A stretch of DNA of 64,000 nucleotides from G964291335 sp964291335 (GTDB lineage: Bacteria; Chloroflexota; Dehalococcoidia; Lucifugimonadales; UBA3495): assembly GCA_964291335.2 (NCBI GenBank), contig OZ219748.1, positions 2,356,001 through 2,420,000 of the forward strand, given 5' to 3'. The notes beneath the pieces were generated by a model, which did not search any database, was not told the DNA's origin, and worked only from the letters and a program-made list of their open reading frames with translations. Within the stretch, counting starts at the first letter, position 1. Each line of letters starts with the position of its first letter. Shown piece by piece: positions 9,581-18,517 of the stretch. Both the position numbers and the translations under genes were made by a program.

Positions 9581-10321
9581 ATGACTGGTACAACCGATTT
9601 ATTGCCGCTGCTGGCGCAAGGGGCCGCAGAGTTGGGCCTGACCTTGTCCCTGGCGCAGCTGCAGCAATTCGAGCTTTATTTCCGGGAATTGGCTGACTGG
9701 AACCGTCGGGTGAACCTTACCTCGGTGGCCGACTATGAAGGGGTGCAGGTGAAGCACTTTCTGGATTCGCTGACCCTGCTGCCGGCCCTGAATGGCCGGT
9801 TGGCCGATGGCCTCCGGGTGGTGGACGTGGGAGCCGGCGGCGGCTTTCCCGGTCTGCCCCTGAAACTGGTCTTTCCGCAGATCCGCCTGGCCCTGGTGGA
9901 AGCCACCGGCAAAAAGGCCGGCTTTTTGCGCCACGCAGCCCGGTCGCTGGGGCTGGAGGGCGTGGAAGTTTATACCGGGCGCGCTGAGGAGTTGGCGCAT
10001 CGACCGGAACTGCGCGCCGCCTTTGACCTGGCCCTGGCCCGGGGGGTGGCCCGCTTGCCGGCCTTGCTGGAATATACGCTGCCCTTTGCCAAACCCGGCG
10101 GACGGGTTGCAGCGTGGAAGCACGGCGGCGATAACCTGCGCGCCGAGCTGACGGCGGCGCGGCGGGCCTTACGTTTGCTGGGTGGCCGGGTGGAGTCGAT
10201 TCATAAGGTTTCCGCTGCCGGACTTACCGATAACCGGGTGGTGCTGCTGGTTGGTAAAACCCGGTCCACGCCGGAGGCCTACCCCCGTCGGCCGGGAACC
10301 CCGACCCGGCAGCCCCTGTGA
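9581..10321 (+). CDS. rsmG: 16S rRNA (guanine-527-N7)-methyltransferase
   Basis: Methylates N7 of G527 in 16S rRNA using S-adenosylmethionine. The 246-residue protein shows the N-terminal NRRVNLTSV segment, the SAM-binding motif VVDVGAGGGFPGLPLKL near residue 83 and VEATGKKAGFLR just after, all diagnostic of RsmG/GidB. ATG 9581 follows a weak GCAGGAG ribosome site. The C-terminal about 15 residues (Pro/Arg-rich) go beyond the usual end. It is followed by an epimerase gene on the same strand about 100 bp away. Confidence 0.93.
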   Translation: MTGTTDLLPLLAQGAAELGLTLSLAQLQQFELYFRELADWNRRVNLTSVADYEGVQVKHFLDSLTLLPALNGRLADGLRVVDVGAGGGFPGLPLKLVFPQIRLALVEATGKKAGFLRHAARSLGLEGVEVYTGRAEELAHRPELRAAFDLALARGVARLPALLEYTLPFAKPGGRVAAWKHGGDNLRAELTAARRALRLLGGRVESIHKVSAAGLTDNRVVLLVGKTRSTPEAYPRRPGTPTRQPL

Positions 10322-10421
10322 GGCGGCGGGCCGCTGTGGAAAACCGGCCGCCGCCTGCTATGGGCAGGTTGACCGGGTCCCCTTAACCTGATTCGCACTT
10401 GACAACTGAGGAGGAACGGCT

Positions 10422-11369
10422 ATGACCACCATGGTTACCGGGGGCAATGGCCTTATCGGTTCCCGCATCATCCGCAAACTGCAAGAGCGGGGCGAAGCGG
10501 TGGTGTCCTTCGACCTGACGCCGCCGCGCAGCGCCCTGCCGCTGCACCGCCATCTGGCCGATGTCCCCTTTTATCGGGGCGATATTACCCAGCTTCCCCA
10601 CCTGCTGGAAGCGGTCAATGTTCACCGCGTCCGGCGCATCATCCACATGGCGGCGCTGCTGCCGCCGGACACCGAAGAGCGGCCCCATTTTGGTATGCTG
10701 GTCAATATTCAGGGAACCAACAACGTATTTGAGGCTGCCCGATGGGCCAGTATTGAGCGGGTGGTTTATGCCAGCTCAATTGCGGTTTACGGAGTGCAGG
10801 AAACTTTCGGGCAGCGCCCCCTGACCGAGGATGACCTGACGGCCCCCATTAACGTTTACGGTATGACCAAGGCGGCTAACGACTTTGCCGCCGGCAAATA
10901 CCGGGAGCGTTATGGCCTGGACTTGCGGGGCATTCGCATCGGGACGGTTTTCGGGCATGGCCGTACCACCGGCATGACCGGTATGATTGGTGGTTTGCTG
11001 CTTTCCCGGCCGGCTGTGGGGGAGCCGGTTGTTATGCCTTTTTCCCCCGATGAAGCCTCGCCCATGATTCATGCTGAAGACGCCGCCGAGATTTTTGTGC
11101 AGGTGGCCCTGGGCGACCAACTTAACCATTTCATTTACCTGACCGGCGGGCATCTGGCTACCATCGGGGAGATGGCCGACCTGGTGCGCCGTTTTATACC
11201 CGAGGCCCAAATCAGCGTCGGCTCCCGGACGCTTCCCCACGTTTACCTGGTGGACAACAGCCGAATGCTGGCCGATCTGGGCTACGAAATGGCCCCTCTG
11301 GCGGTGCGGGCGCTGGAACACCTGAATGACGCCCGGGCAGAGGCCGGTCTGGAACCAATCAGCGGCTGA
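10422..11369 (+). CDS. NAD-dependent epimerase/dehydratase (extended SDR)
   Basis: A 315-residue extended short-chain dehydrogenase. The N-terminal nucleotide-binding motif is VTGGNGLIGSRI (residues 5-16), Ser/Ala-rich ASSIAVYG lies near 114, and the catalytic YGMTK (Tyr-x3-Lys) is near 147. GTVFGHGR follows, as in sugar-nucleotide epimerases. The start ATG 10422 has GAGGAGG nearby. It has no sugar-nucleotide or cell-wall neighbours, so the substrate is open. SAR202-type genomes carry many such SDR paralogues, so a catabolic role is as likely as a sugar-nucleotide one. Confidence 0.85.
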   Translation: MTTMVTGGNGLIGSRIIRKLQERGEAVVSFDLTPPRSALPLHRHLADVPFYRGDITQLPHLLEAVNVHRVRRIIHMAALLPPDTEERPHFGMLVNIQGTNNVFEAARWASIERVVYASSIAVYGVQETFGQRPLTEDDLTAPINVYGMTKAANDFAAGKYRERYGLDLRGIRIGTVFGHGRTTGMTGMIGGLLLSRPAVGEPVVMPFSPDEASPMIHAEDAAEIFVQVALGDQLNHFIYLTGGHLATIGEMADLVRRFIPEAQISVGSRTLPHVYLVDNSRMLADLGYEMAPLAVRALEHLNDARAEAGLEPISG

Positions 11370-11693
11370 ACTGCGCTCCGGCCGGAACCATCGGAACCGG
11401 CTGGCCCGGTCGCAAGGCGGGACCGGCGCCTGCGAGAACCTGACCCGGCTATGCCCGCCCTGCAATTGTGGAAAAACGGAGCCGGCTTACGCGGGCCGGG
11501 TTGCCGGCCCGCAATCGGGCCGCCCGCGCATATGCGAAACGAAAGCAGCCGGCGGATGGGCCGGGCCGCCGGCGGGCGCCGGCGATAAGGGGCAAGGGCC
11601 CGGTTGCCGGTTAGCTGCCGCCGTTGGGTCAGGCGGTAACCGTCGCCGCCGGCCATAAAAGGCAAGGGGTGCGCCCGGGGCAAACCGGCCCCT
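11370..11693. other. intergenic region between convergent genes, one strong hairpin
   Basis: This 324-bp GC-rich stretch lies between the convergent epimerase and HAD genes. A perfect 9-bp stem GCGGGCCGG / CCGGCCCGC with loop GTTG sits at 11491-11512 and may help terminate transcription, but it has no T-tract on either strand. I see no supported gene. Confidence 0.5.
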
Positions 11694-12407
11694 TTAACCG
11701 TCCGCCCTTCCCGCCCCGTTCAGCATGGCCGGCAGCTCCAGCAGGTGGGCTGCCTGGTAGTCGGGAGCCTTCAGCGTCGGGTCGAGGGCCGCGCCGCTGC
11801 GGTTAACCCACACGGTACGCATCCCCGCCTGACTGGCGCCATACACGTCCTCATACTGTCGGTCGCCCACATACACCGCTTCCCCGGGCTCCACCGCCAG
11901 CCGGCGCAGTAAGGTCAGGAACAGTTCCGGGTTGGGCTTATAGCACCGGGCGCCCTCGGAGGACATAGTGGCGGAAAAGGGAAAATCGAGCCGTTCCAGG
12001 GGCGGGTCAAGAAAAACGTCATCGGCGTTGGACAGAACCGCTGCCGGCCAATGCTGCGCCACGGCAGCCAACGCCGCAGACACCTCCGGGTAAGGGGCGC
12101 GGCTGCCCATATCCCGAATCCAGTAGTTGGCGGCGGCGGCGGGATCCCCGGCCAGGTTCAGCGTGCGAAAGGCCCGGGCAAAGGCCGCTTCCCAGGCGGT
12201 AGAGTAGGATTGAAATGGAACGCCCGGTTGGCTGCGGGTAGTGCGGAAACCACCGCAAGCCTCCAGCCATGCCCGGTTCAGGTTTTTTACGCTGACGTCC
12301 AGTTCCTGCTGTCGGATGATAGATTCCATGGCCGCATTCCAATGGGCCGGGGTGTCCTGAAAAAGGGTGCCAAAGGCGTCGAAAACCACGGTGGCAAGTT
12401 TGGGCAT
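11694..12407 (-). CDS. HAD-superfamily hydrolase (haloacid dehalogenase-like phosphatase)
   Basis: A 237-residue cytosolic HAD hydrolase. Motif I FDAFGTLFQDT (nucleophile Asp9) is at the N-terminus. Motif II is VLSNADD near residue 132, motif III lysine is in YKPNPELF, and motif IV VGDRQYEDVYGA is near 193. Between them is a helical cap as in subfamily IA. Such enzymes act on phosphate esters or, less often, 2-haloacids. The gene lies 57 bp downstream of hisF on the same strand, so histidinol-phosphate phosphatase is a possible but unproven role. The length and motif set are complete. Confidence 0.85.
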   Translation of the reverse strand: MPKLATVVFDAFGTLFQDTPAHWNAAMESIIRQQELDVSVKNLNRAWLEACGGFRTTRSQPGVPFQSYSTAWEAAFARAFRTLNLAGDPAAAANYWIRDMGSRAPYPEVSAALAAVAQHWPAAVLSNADDVFLDPPLERLDFPFSATMSSEGARCYKPNPELFLTLLRRLAVEPGEAVYVGDRQYEDVYGASQAGMRTVWVNRSGAALDPTLKAPDYQAAHLLELPAMLNGAGRADG

Positions 12408-12464
12408 CGGTGAGTAACGTCCCCTTGCGGTTATTCTGGCCGGGCAGCGGCGTAACAGTCGGGT

Positions 12465-13289
12465 TCAGACTGACGGCGGGCGCACCGGAATACCCCGGCG
12501 GCTCAGGTACTCTTTGGCCTGGGCGATGCGGTAGGCGCCAAAATGAAAAATAGAGGCGGCCAGTACGGCGTCGGCCCGCCCCTGCTCCAGGGCGTCGTAA
12601 AGGTGTTCCAGGCGGCCGGCCCCGCCGCTGGCGATAACGGGAACCGGCGCTGCTCCGGAAATGGCGGCGGTCAACTCCAGGTCATAGCCGTTCAGCTGCC
12701 CGTCGGCGTCCATACTGGTCAGCAGCAACTCCCCGGCGCCCCGTTCCACCGCTTGCGCAGCCCACTTTGCTGCGTCCATACCGGTGGGGTTGCGGCCCCC
12801 GTGAGTGTATATTTCCCAGCGAGACTGGTCATCCAGCGCCAGGGCTGCGTCCACCGCCGGACGGGGGCTGCCGGACGGGGCTGCGGCAACCCGTTTGGCG
12901 TCGATGGCCACCACGATGCACTGGCTGCCGAACTGGGCCGCCCCCTTTCCGATGATTTCCGGGTTGTGGATGGCCGCGGTGTTGACCGATACCTTGTCGG
13001 CGCCGGCGTTAAGCATTCGCCGCACATCCTCCAGGGTACGGATCCCCCCGCCGACGGTGAGGGGGATAAAAACCTGCTCGGAAACCCGCCGCACTACGTC
13101 CACCATAGTATCCCGGGAATCGGCGCTGGCGGTAATATCCAGAAACACCAGCTCATCCCCTCCCTCCCGGTCATAAAAGGCGGCCAACTCCGCCGGGTCG
13201 CCGGCGTCCTGCAAGTTAACGAAGCTGGCGCCCTTAACCACGCGGCCGGCGTCCACATCCAGGCAGGGAATAATTCGTTTGGTCAGCAT
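12465..13289 (-). CDS. hisF: imidazole glycerol phosphate synthase cyclase subunit HisF
   Basis: Uses ammonia from HisH to convert PRFAR into imidazole glycerol phosphate and AICAR in histidine synthesis. The 274-residue TIM barrel begins MLTKRIIPCLDVDAGR, with the first catalytic Asp in CLDVD. It has the phosphate-binding GGGIRTLEDV, VVAIDAKR with the second catalytic Asp, and ASGGAG near the end. I start it at ATG 13289; a longer frame to 13388 adds residues foreign to the family. A proline/alanine-rich insertion follows DAKR, a common variation. No other his genes are adjacent. Confidence 0.95.
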   Translation of the reverse strand: MLTKRIIPCLDVDAGRVVKGASFVNLQDAGDPAELAAFYDREGGDELVFLDITASADSRDTMVDVVRRVSEQVFIPLTVGGGIRTLEDVRRMLNAGADKVSVNTAAIHNPEIIGKGAAQFGSQCIVVAIDAKRVAAAPSGSPRPAVDAALALDDQSRWEIYTHGGRNPTGMDAAKWAAQAVERGAGELLLTSMDADGQLNGYDLELTAAISGAAPVPVIASGGAGRLEHLYDALEQGRADAVLAASIFHFGAYRIAQAKEYLSRRGIPVRPPSV

Positions 13290-13595
13290 AAGCAGGTCAA
13301 GTCCCCGGTCTCCGGTTATAGCGCCCCTGGCAGTATAACACCGAAAAGCCGCTGGCGAGAGTATGGCGGCCAAAGCCATGCAGAACAAAAACCGCCCCGT
13401 ACCTTTGCCGGGCCATACCGGAACCGGTTAACGGCCCGGCGCCGGGCCGTCGGACAGATACAGCAATGCCGGGAAAGGTTCGGGCGAGGCCGTTCCCTGA
13501 CGCGGATGCCGGAACAAGCAAGTGTTCGGGGATGAGCGGGCAGCTGCGGGGGCAATCCGGGCGGTTAAAGGGCGCCGCCAGGGGGCAAACAAAGG

Positions 13596-13668
13596 TGCCG
13601 AGGGACAGACTCGAACTGTCGACACCGGCATTTTCAGTGCCGTGCTCTACCACCTGAGCTACCTCGGC
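13596..13668 (-). tRNA. tRNA-Phe (GAA)
   Basis: A 73-nt cloverleaf. The acceptor stem is GCCGAGG / CCTCGGC with discriminator A. The D arm reads TAGCTCAGG, the anticodon stem is CGGCA / TGCCG with loop CTGAAAA (anticodon GAA), and the T arm is GACAG-TTCGAGT-CTGTC. The 3' CCA is not encoded (CCT follows). Confidence 0.95.
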
Positions 13669-13719
13669 AGGTGTTTAATATATTAAATCCCCGGCCCCGG
13701 TCTGTCAACCGTCTCCAGC

Positions 13720-13755
13720 GTCCGGCATTCCCAACACATGTTGGGAATGCCGGAC
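13720..13755. repeat. 34-bp perfect palindrome resembling head-to-head IS ends
   Basis: Two 17-bp arms, GTCCGGCATTCCCAACA and its exact complement, are separated by only CA. The core GCATTCCCAACA is the same as the left end of the IS1-family relic near 62340. This looks like two element ends brought together, as in a miniature or fully collapsed insertion sequence. It lies 52 bp upstream of the tRNA-Phe 5' end. The origin is inferred. Confidence 0.6.
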
Positions 13756-14181
13756 AGCGCTGCGCTCCCATGGGCAGATTGCCCGGCCAGTCCGCCCGGG
13801 CGGACTTTGCCAGCGGCTTGGGGCAACTTTCGGTAAAGCCCTGCGCCGGCAGGGAATCGCGGCTTGGGGATACCTTTCAGCTATCAGCTGGCCGGGCGGA
13901 CTGCTTCCGACTCCCTCCAACAGGTAGAGGCTGGCATGGTGAGGCGCCGCCGGGCCCGAAGCCTTGTGCCTCTCCCCCAACAGGTAAAGGGCTGGCCTCG
14001 CCCCTTGGTTTCACCGCAATAACCGGCAAGGGCAGCCAGCCGGTTTCAGTATTGCCCGGCGCCGGCGGTTACATGCTGGTCAGCTCACCCCCTGGCTGGT
14101 TCCTGGCTGCGGGCCGACCGGGACGCCTGACGGGTATCGGGCCTAACCAGGCATGCCCGCCGGCCCGCCGGTCAGGACGGC
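13756..14181. other. non-coding region with a degenerate direct repeat
   Basis: No supportable gene. An imperfect direct repeat of about 25 bp, centred on CCAACAGGTAGAGG-CTGGC and CCAACAGGTAAAGGGCTGGC, lies at roughly 13917-13935 and 13977-13997. The remainder is GC-rich without recognisable structure and borders the 3' end of the surface-protein gene. Confidence 0.4.
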
Positions 14182-16497
14182 CTACCGCCGCCGGTACAGA
14201 AGTACCCCGCCGATAATCAACAGCGCCACCACCGCTAACCCGCCTATTCCCCACAGCAGCCAATTGACGCCGCCGGAGGGTTCCGGGGGCTGCACTGCCG
14301 GCGGTTCCGTTGGCTGGGACGTTGGCTGGGGCGGTACTGGCGTCGCCGTTGGTTCCGCCGCTGCCATTGCCGGCGAGGCCGTCGCGGCGGGCGTCGCCGT
14401 CGGCGCCGGACGCACTGCCTCCAGGGAAGAATCCTGCCACCGGGGCGTGGCCGTGGCGGTCGGGGCCGGGGGCGGCAAGGTTGGCGTCGGCGACACCCTT
14501 CGGCTTGCCGTCGGCCCGGCGGTCGGGACAGGAACCGAGGTCGGCGTATTAGTCGGGGCCGGCGTGCTGGTGGGCGTCGCCGGGACGGTGGCCGCCGGCG
14601 TATTGGTGGGCGGAACCGTTGGCGCGGCTGTGCTGATGGGCGCGGCTGTAGGCGTCATTGTCGGCGCGGCTGTGCTGGTGGGCGCCGGCGTGGGCGTATC
14701 CGTCGGAACCGGGGTCGCCGTCGCGGTTGCCGTCGGCGCAGCGATGGCCGCAGCCCCTCGGTCCGGGGCAGTCTTGCGGACACCCTGGACAACACGGGGG
14801 CTTTCCGGCGTGGGCGTAGGCGTGTCGGTGGGGGTACTGGTAGGCGTGGGCGTGGGGGTATCGGTAGGGTTATTGGTAGGCGTAGGCGTGTCGGTGGGGG
14901 TATTGGTAGGCGCGGGCGTGTCGGTGGGGTTATTGGTAGGCGCGAGCGTATCGGTAGGGTTATTGGTAGGCGTAGGCGTGTCGGTAGGGTTATTGGTAGG
15001 CGTAGGCGTGTCGGTGGGGGTACTGGTAGGCGTGGGGGTATCGGTGGGGGTGCTGGTAGGCGTGGGCGTGGGTGTATCGGTGGGGATGGTGGTAGGCGCG
15101 GGCGCGGGCGTATCGGTGGGGGTATTGGTAGGCGCGGGCGTGTCGGTGGGGGTATTGGTAGGCGCGAGCGTATCGGTAGGGGTATTGGTTGGCGTAGGCG
15201 TATCGGTAGGGTTATTGGTAGGGGTAGGCGTGTCGGTAGGGGTACTGGTTGGCGTGGGCGTATCGGTAGGGTTATTGGTAGGCGTGGGCGTGTCGGTGGG
15301 GGTACTGGTTGGCGTAGGCGTGTCGGTAGGGTTATTGGTAGGCGTGGGCGTGTCGGTGGGGGTACTGGTTGGCGTAGGCGTGTCGGTAGGGTTATTGGTA
15401 GGCGTAGGCGTGTCGGTAGGGTTATTGGTAGGCGTGGGGGTATCGGTAGGGTTATTGGTAGGCGTGGGGGTATCGGTAGGGTTATTGGTAGGCGTGGGGG
15501 TATCGGTAGGGTTATTGGTAGGCGTGGGGGTATCGGTAGGGGTACTGGTGGGTGTGGGCGTGTCGGTGGGGGTGCTGGTGGGTGTGGGGGTATCGGTAGG
15601 GTTATTGGTAGGCGTAGGCGTATCGGTGGGGGTGCTGGTAGGCGTAGGCGTGTCGGTGGGGGTGCTGGTAGGCGTAGGCGTGTCGGTGGGGGTGCTGGTA
15701 GGCGTAGGCGTGTCGGTGGGGGTGCTGGTAGGCGTAGGCGTGTCGGTGGGGGTGCTGGTAGGCGTAGGCGTGTCGGTAGGGGTACTGGTAGGCGTAGGCG
15801 TGTCGGTGGGGGTGCTGGTAGGCGTAGGCGTGTCGGTGGGGGTGCTGGTAGGCGTAGGCGTGTCGGTGGGGGTGCTGGTAGGCGTTGGTGTGTCGGTAGG
15901 GGTGCTGGTAGGCGTAGGCGTGTCGGTGGGGGTGCTGGTAGGCGTAGGCGTGTCGGTAGGGGTGCTGGTAGGCGTAGGTGTGTCGGTAGGGGTGCTGGTG
16001 GGTGTGGGCGTATCGGTGGGGGTGCTGGTAGGCGTGGGCGTATCGGTAGGGGTGCTGGTAGGCGTTGGTGTGTCGGTGGGCGTTGGTGTGGCGGTGAAGG
16101 TGTGTTCTATACTAACATTCCCGCAACCAATGGCTCGAATCGTGAGCTTGTATCCGGTTCCTGAGGTAAGCCCCGTCGCGGTGAAACTTCCAGGACTCGA
16201 GTATAAGCCCTCCCCAGGTGAGGCTCCGTTTAAATCAACGGGGTTACCCACAAAGTCGTCTTTTCTCAGTATGATGAAGTGAGTAGGGGATGTGCAGCCC
16301 GGCCCTTTCTGCCAGGTTATGGTTGCTCCGGTGCCGGCGCTGTTGACGACTACCTTGGTGACGCTCGCCCCCATGGATCCCTGCGCGCTCACGGCCGGCG
16401 GCGACGCCGCTTCATAGATTAGGAAGACAGCAACAAGCGCCAGTACCATGCTGGCGGCGACGGCGGCCGCGTCCCTGGTTAGGAAGGAAGGCAACAT
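14182..16497 (-). CDS. Thr/Pro-repeat cell-surface stalk protein with C-terminal membrane anchor
   Basis: A 771-residue protein of unknown function. In order it has an N-terminal hydrophobic segment (about 10-30, VAASMVLALVAVFLIYEAA) with an SAQG-type cleavage site. A fibronectin-III-like domain follows (about 40-130, ASVTKVVVNSAGTGATITW to YKLTIRAIG). Then comes a long low-complexity stalk of TPTDTPTPTS/TN repeats (about 135-560), a further Thr/Pro/Ala region, and a single C-terminal membrane helix (WLLWGIGGLAVVALLIIGGVL) before RRR. It is probably exported and anchored, with the stalk a likely O-glycosylation target. ATG 16497 has AGAAGAGGG upstream. An in-frame ATG at 16602 (with GAGG upstream) would add 35 residues including 12 prolines encoded by the poly-C tract. 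The plus-strand frame across the repeats is a shadow. Confidence 0.75.
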   Translation of the reverse strand: MLPSFLTRDAAAVAASMVLALVAVFLIYEAASPPAVSAQGSMGASVTKVVVNSAGTGATITWQKGPGCTSPTHFIILRKDDFVGNPVDLNGASPGEGLYSSPGSFTATGLTSGTGYKLTIRAIGCGNVSIEHTFTATPTPTDTPTPTSTPTDTPTPTSTPTDTPTPTSTPTDTPTPTSTPTDTPTPTSTPTDTPTPTSTPTDTPTPTSTPTDTPTPTSTPTDTPTPTSTPTDTPTPTSTPTDTPTPTSTPTDTPTPTSTPTDTPTPTSTPTDTPTPTSTPTDTPTPTSTPTDTPTPTNNPTDTPTPTSTPTDTPTPTSTPTDTPTPTNNPTDTPTPTNNPTDTPTPTNNPTDTPTPTNNPTDTPTPTNNPTDTPTPTSTPTDTPTPTNNPTDTPTPTSTPTDTPTPTNNPTDTPTPTSTPTDTPTPTNNPTDTPTPTNTPTDTLAPTNTPTDTPAPTNTPTDTPAPAPTTIPTDTPTPTPTSTPTDTPTPTSTPTDTPTPTNNPTDTPTPTNNPTDTLAPTNNPTDTPAPTNTPTDTPTPTNNPTDTPTPTPTSTPTDTPTPTPESPRVVQGVRKTAPDRGAAAIAAPTATATATPVPTDTPTPAPTSTAAPTMTPTAAPISTAAPTVPPTNTPAATVPATPTSTPAPTNTPTSVPVPTAGPTASRRVSPTPTLPPPAPTATATPRWQDSSLEAVRPAPTATPAATASPAMAAAEPTATPVPPQPTSQPTEPPAVQPPEPSGGVNWLLWGIGGLAVVALLIIGGVLLYRRR
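14808..16088 (-). repeat. tandem array of a 30-bp unit, about 42 copies
   Basis: A near-perfect 30-bp period on the plus strand contains GGCGTAGGCGTGTCGGTGGG followed by GGT[G/A]CTGGTA. It encodes the decapeptide TPTDTPTPTS on the minus strand, with a TN-containing variant where the DNA has GTTATTGGTA. Variants are arranged in blocks: the TS form is homogeneous near 15630-16020, and mixed TS/TN forms lie in 14880-15600. This pattern suggests repeated local duplication and gene conversion. Copy number in an assembly of this type is uncertain. Confidence 0.9.
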
Positions 16498-16523
16498 TGG
16501 CAACCCTCTTCTGGCCTGAAACT

Positions 16524-16561
<38 letters not shown>

Positions 16562-16790
16562 ATTATTCCGGAACCGGAGCAGTGGCTGCCCTTATCTGCC
16601 ATAGTTTGCCTCGTCAGGTTATACCGGTAAGGTTGAAGCAGGCCTTCCTGTCGGGGGAACTGCGATTGCCTACTTTAGCAGAAAAGTTCCGGGAAAGAAA
16701 TATCCCTGTTCCGGTGTTCTTACGCGCTTCGGTATTAAAGCAAGACATCCTGGCCGGTTGATTTCCCGGTTGACTCTATTCTGCGCCGGT

Positions 16791-16815
16791 ATCAACACCC
16801 GTTGGGAATACCCAG
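16791..16815 (+). mobile_element. solo 3'-end relic of the IS1-family element
   Basis: The sequence here translates as INTRWEYPAS in the plus frame and contains CGTTGGGAATACCC. The end of the IS1-like transposase relic near 62830 reads ANTHWEYRQ with CATTGGGAATACC. The matching peptide and DNA suggest a leftover right end of the same element. It is short, so chance similarity is possible. Confidence 0.4.
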
Positions 16816-16925
16816 CGTCCGGGCAAATATTGGCAGCCGATAGCCGGCCAATCCGGTTTGTGATACTATCTGCCGGTATTCGGCAGGGCCATAGTCCCGC
16901 CGGCGAGGGGCCGCCAGAGGCTGCT

Positions 16926-17408
16926 TTGCTTTATTCGCTTTTAAGTTACGGCGGCCGGTTGGCTTTGGGGGTGGGCATGGCCCTGGTGATGGCGGCCCTG
17001 GGGGTAATTCTGGCCCGCATGGGGCTGCTGCTTTTCGGGTTAACTTCGTGGCTGGCCTGGCTGACCCTGCTGATTGCGGGCGCCGGCGTTGGCGCCGGCC
17101 TGGGCAGCGCCGGCGCCTGGCTGGGGCTTAAGGGCGCCGGATTACGGTTTGCGGCGGCCCTTGCCACCCTTGCCCTGGCCGCCGGCATTGGCGGCAGCTG
17201 GTTCGCCTATCAGTTCGGGGCCGGCGTAGAACCGGCATGCTGCGCTTCGCCCGATATGGGCCCGATTGCCTATGCTGTTCTGGGGGCCACCGTGGCGGCG
17301 AACCTGGCGGCGTTAATAGCCGGCGCTGGCGGACAGAGCATTCTGCGCGCCTGGCGACGCCGGGGGCAGCCCACCGGCCTACCCCGGTTTCTCGGCCAGC
17401 AGGAATAA
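16926..17408 (+). CDS. hypothetical four-helix membrane protein
   Basis: I do not recognise the family. The frame is open from 16758, but its first part encodes an IS relic and has no ribosome site. TTG 16926, five bases after AGAGG, starts just before the first membrane segment and gives 160 residues. Four predicted helices follow, rich in Ala, Gly and Leu (about 12-36, 42-68, 77-98, 112-135). A short loop with adjacent cysteines (EPACCASPDMG) lies between helices 3 and 4, and the tail is basic. ATG 16977 is another possible start. It is followed by peptide-permease genes, but 170 bp away. Confidence 0.55.
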   Translation: MLYSLLSYGGRLALGVGMALVMAALGVILARMGLLLFGLTSWLAWLTLLIAGAGVGAGLGSAGAWLGLKGAGLRFAAALATLALAAGIGGSWFAYQFGAGVEPACCASPDMGPIAYAVLGATVAANLAALIAGAGGQSILRAWRRRGQPTGLPRFLGQQE

Positions 17409-17579
17409 GAAAGGAATAATAAAAGGGATAAGAGCAGCAGTTGCTGCGCTGCGCCGGTCGCCCTGACGGATTTCCCGAGCCGTTCAGGAACGGCAGCCGG
17501 CATCGCGGAAAGATTGGGAGCCTGGCGGGCAGCCGGGAAACCCCGGCGCAATCAGCCCGCCACCGCAGGAGGACTGAGG

Positions 17580-18497
17580 GTGCAAAGGTTCATCATCCGG
17601 CGCTTGCTGATTACGGTTATCACCCTTGTTCTGGTATCCCTGATTGTTTTCGTCATGGCCCGCGCCTCGGGAGACCCGCGGACTTTGCTGCTGGACGATT
17701 ACGCCAGCACCGAAATGTGGGATGAACTGGGGCGGGAACTGGGGTTGGACCGGCCGCTGTATGTTCAGTATGCCATTTTCCTGCGCAGCGCTCTGCTGCT
17801 GGATTTCGGCGATTCGGTGATTGACAACCAGCCGGTAACCGATACCATCCTGGAACGGCTGCCGGCAACCTTGCAGCTGGGGGCCGCCGCCTTCATCTTC
17901 TCCCTGGTGGTGGGCATTCCCCTGGGCATTCTGTCCTCCGTCAAGCGGGACAGCTTATGGGACCAGATAGGCAAAGTGGTTGCCTTGCTGGGCCAGTCCA
18001 TGCCCCCCTTCTGGCTGGGCATCATGCTAATCTTCTTCTTTGCCGTAATGCTGGGCTGGGCGCCGCCCTCGGGTCGCTACGACTGGAACAGTTTTGTGCT
18101 GCCGGCGGTTACCCTGGGCTGGTTCACCGTGGCCGCCAATATGCGCATTGTGCGCTCTGCCATGCTGGACAGCCTGGACACCGAATACATCAAGCTGGCC
18201 CGGGCCAAGGGCGTCAACGAAACGCAAATCATCTGGAAACATGCCCTGAAGAATGCGGTCATTCCGCCCCTTACCTTTATGGGCATTACCCTGGGCACCC
18301 TGGTAACCGGCTCCATCGTGGCCGAGACGGTTTTTGCCTGGCCGGGCATCGGGCTGCTGGCCTTTGACGCCCTGCGCCAGTCCGACTACTCGCTGCTGCA
18401 AGGCATTGTGGTATTCTTTGCCGTAATGTACCTGGGCACTTCCCTGCTGGTGGATATATTGTACGCCTACCTGGACCCCCGGATACGCTTCAGCTAG
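17580..18497 (+). CDS. ABC transporter permease, DppB/OppB type
   Basis: A 305-residue integral membrane permease of the peptide/nickel importer family. It has the typical N-terminal FIIRRLLITVITLVLVSLIVF helix, a periplasmic loop, and five more helices. The cytoplasmic EAA loop reads YIKLARAKGVNETQIIWKHALKNA near residue 200. GTG 17580 has GGAGG six bases upstream; a longer frame from 17514 lacks this. It pairs with the DppC-type gene 20 bp downstream. No substrate-binding protein or ATPase gene is adjacent, so substrates are unknown. Confidence 0.9.
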   Translation: MQRFIIRRLLITVITLVLVSLIVFVMARASGDPRTLLLDDYASTEMWDELGRELGLDRPLYVQYAIFLRSALLLDFGDSVIDNQPVTDTILERLPATLQLGAAAFIFSLVVGIPLGILSSVKRDSLWDQIGKVVALLGQSMPPFWLGIMLIFFFAVMLGWAPPSGRYDWNSFVLPAVTLGWFTVAANMRIVRSAMLDSLDTEYIKLARAKGVNETQIIWKHALKNAVIPPLTFMGITLGTLVTGSIVAETVFAWPGIGLLAFDALRQSDYSLLQGIVVFFAVMYLGTSLLVDILYAYLDPRIRFS

Positions 18498-18517
18498 CGG
18501 CCAAGGAGGATTAGCCC

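Noticed and set aside
14808..16088. The 30-bp array considered as a CRISPR array
   Set aside because: There are no unique spacers; the units are contiguous and stay in one reading frame of a protein.
14153..16282. Long plus-strand open frame (about 709 codons) with a Val/Gly repeat
   Set aside because: It is the complement of the Thr/Pro repeat region. It lacks a ribosome site, and the minus-strand frame has an export signal, an FnIII-like domain and a membrane anchor that make sense.
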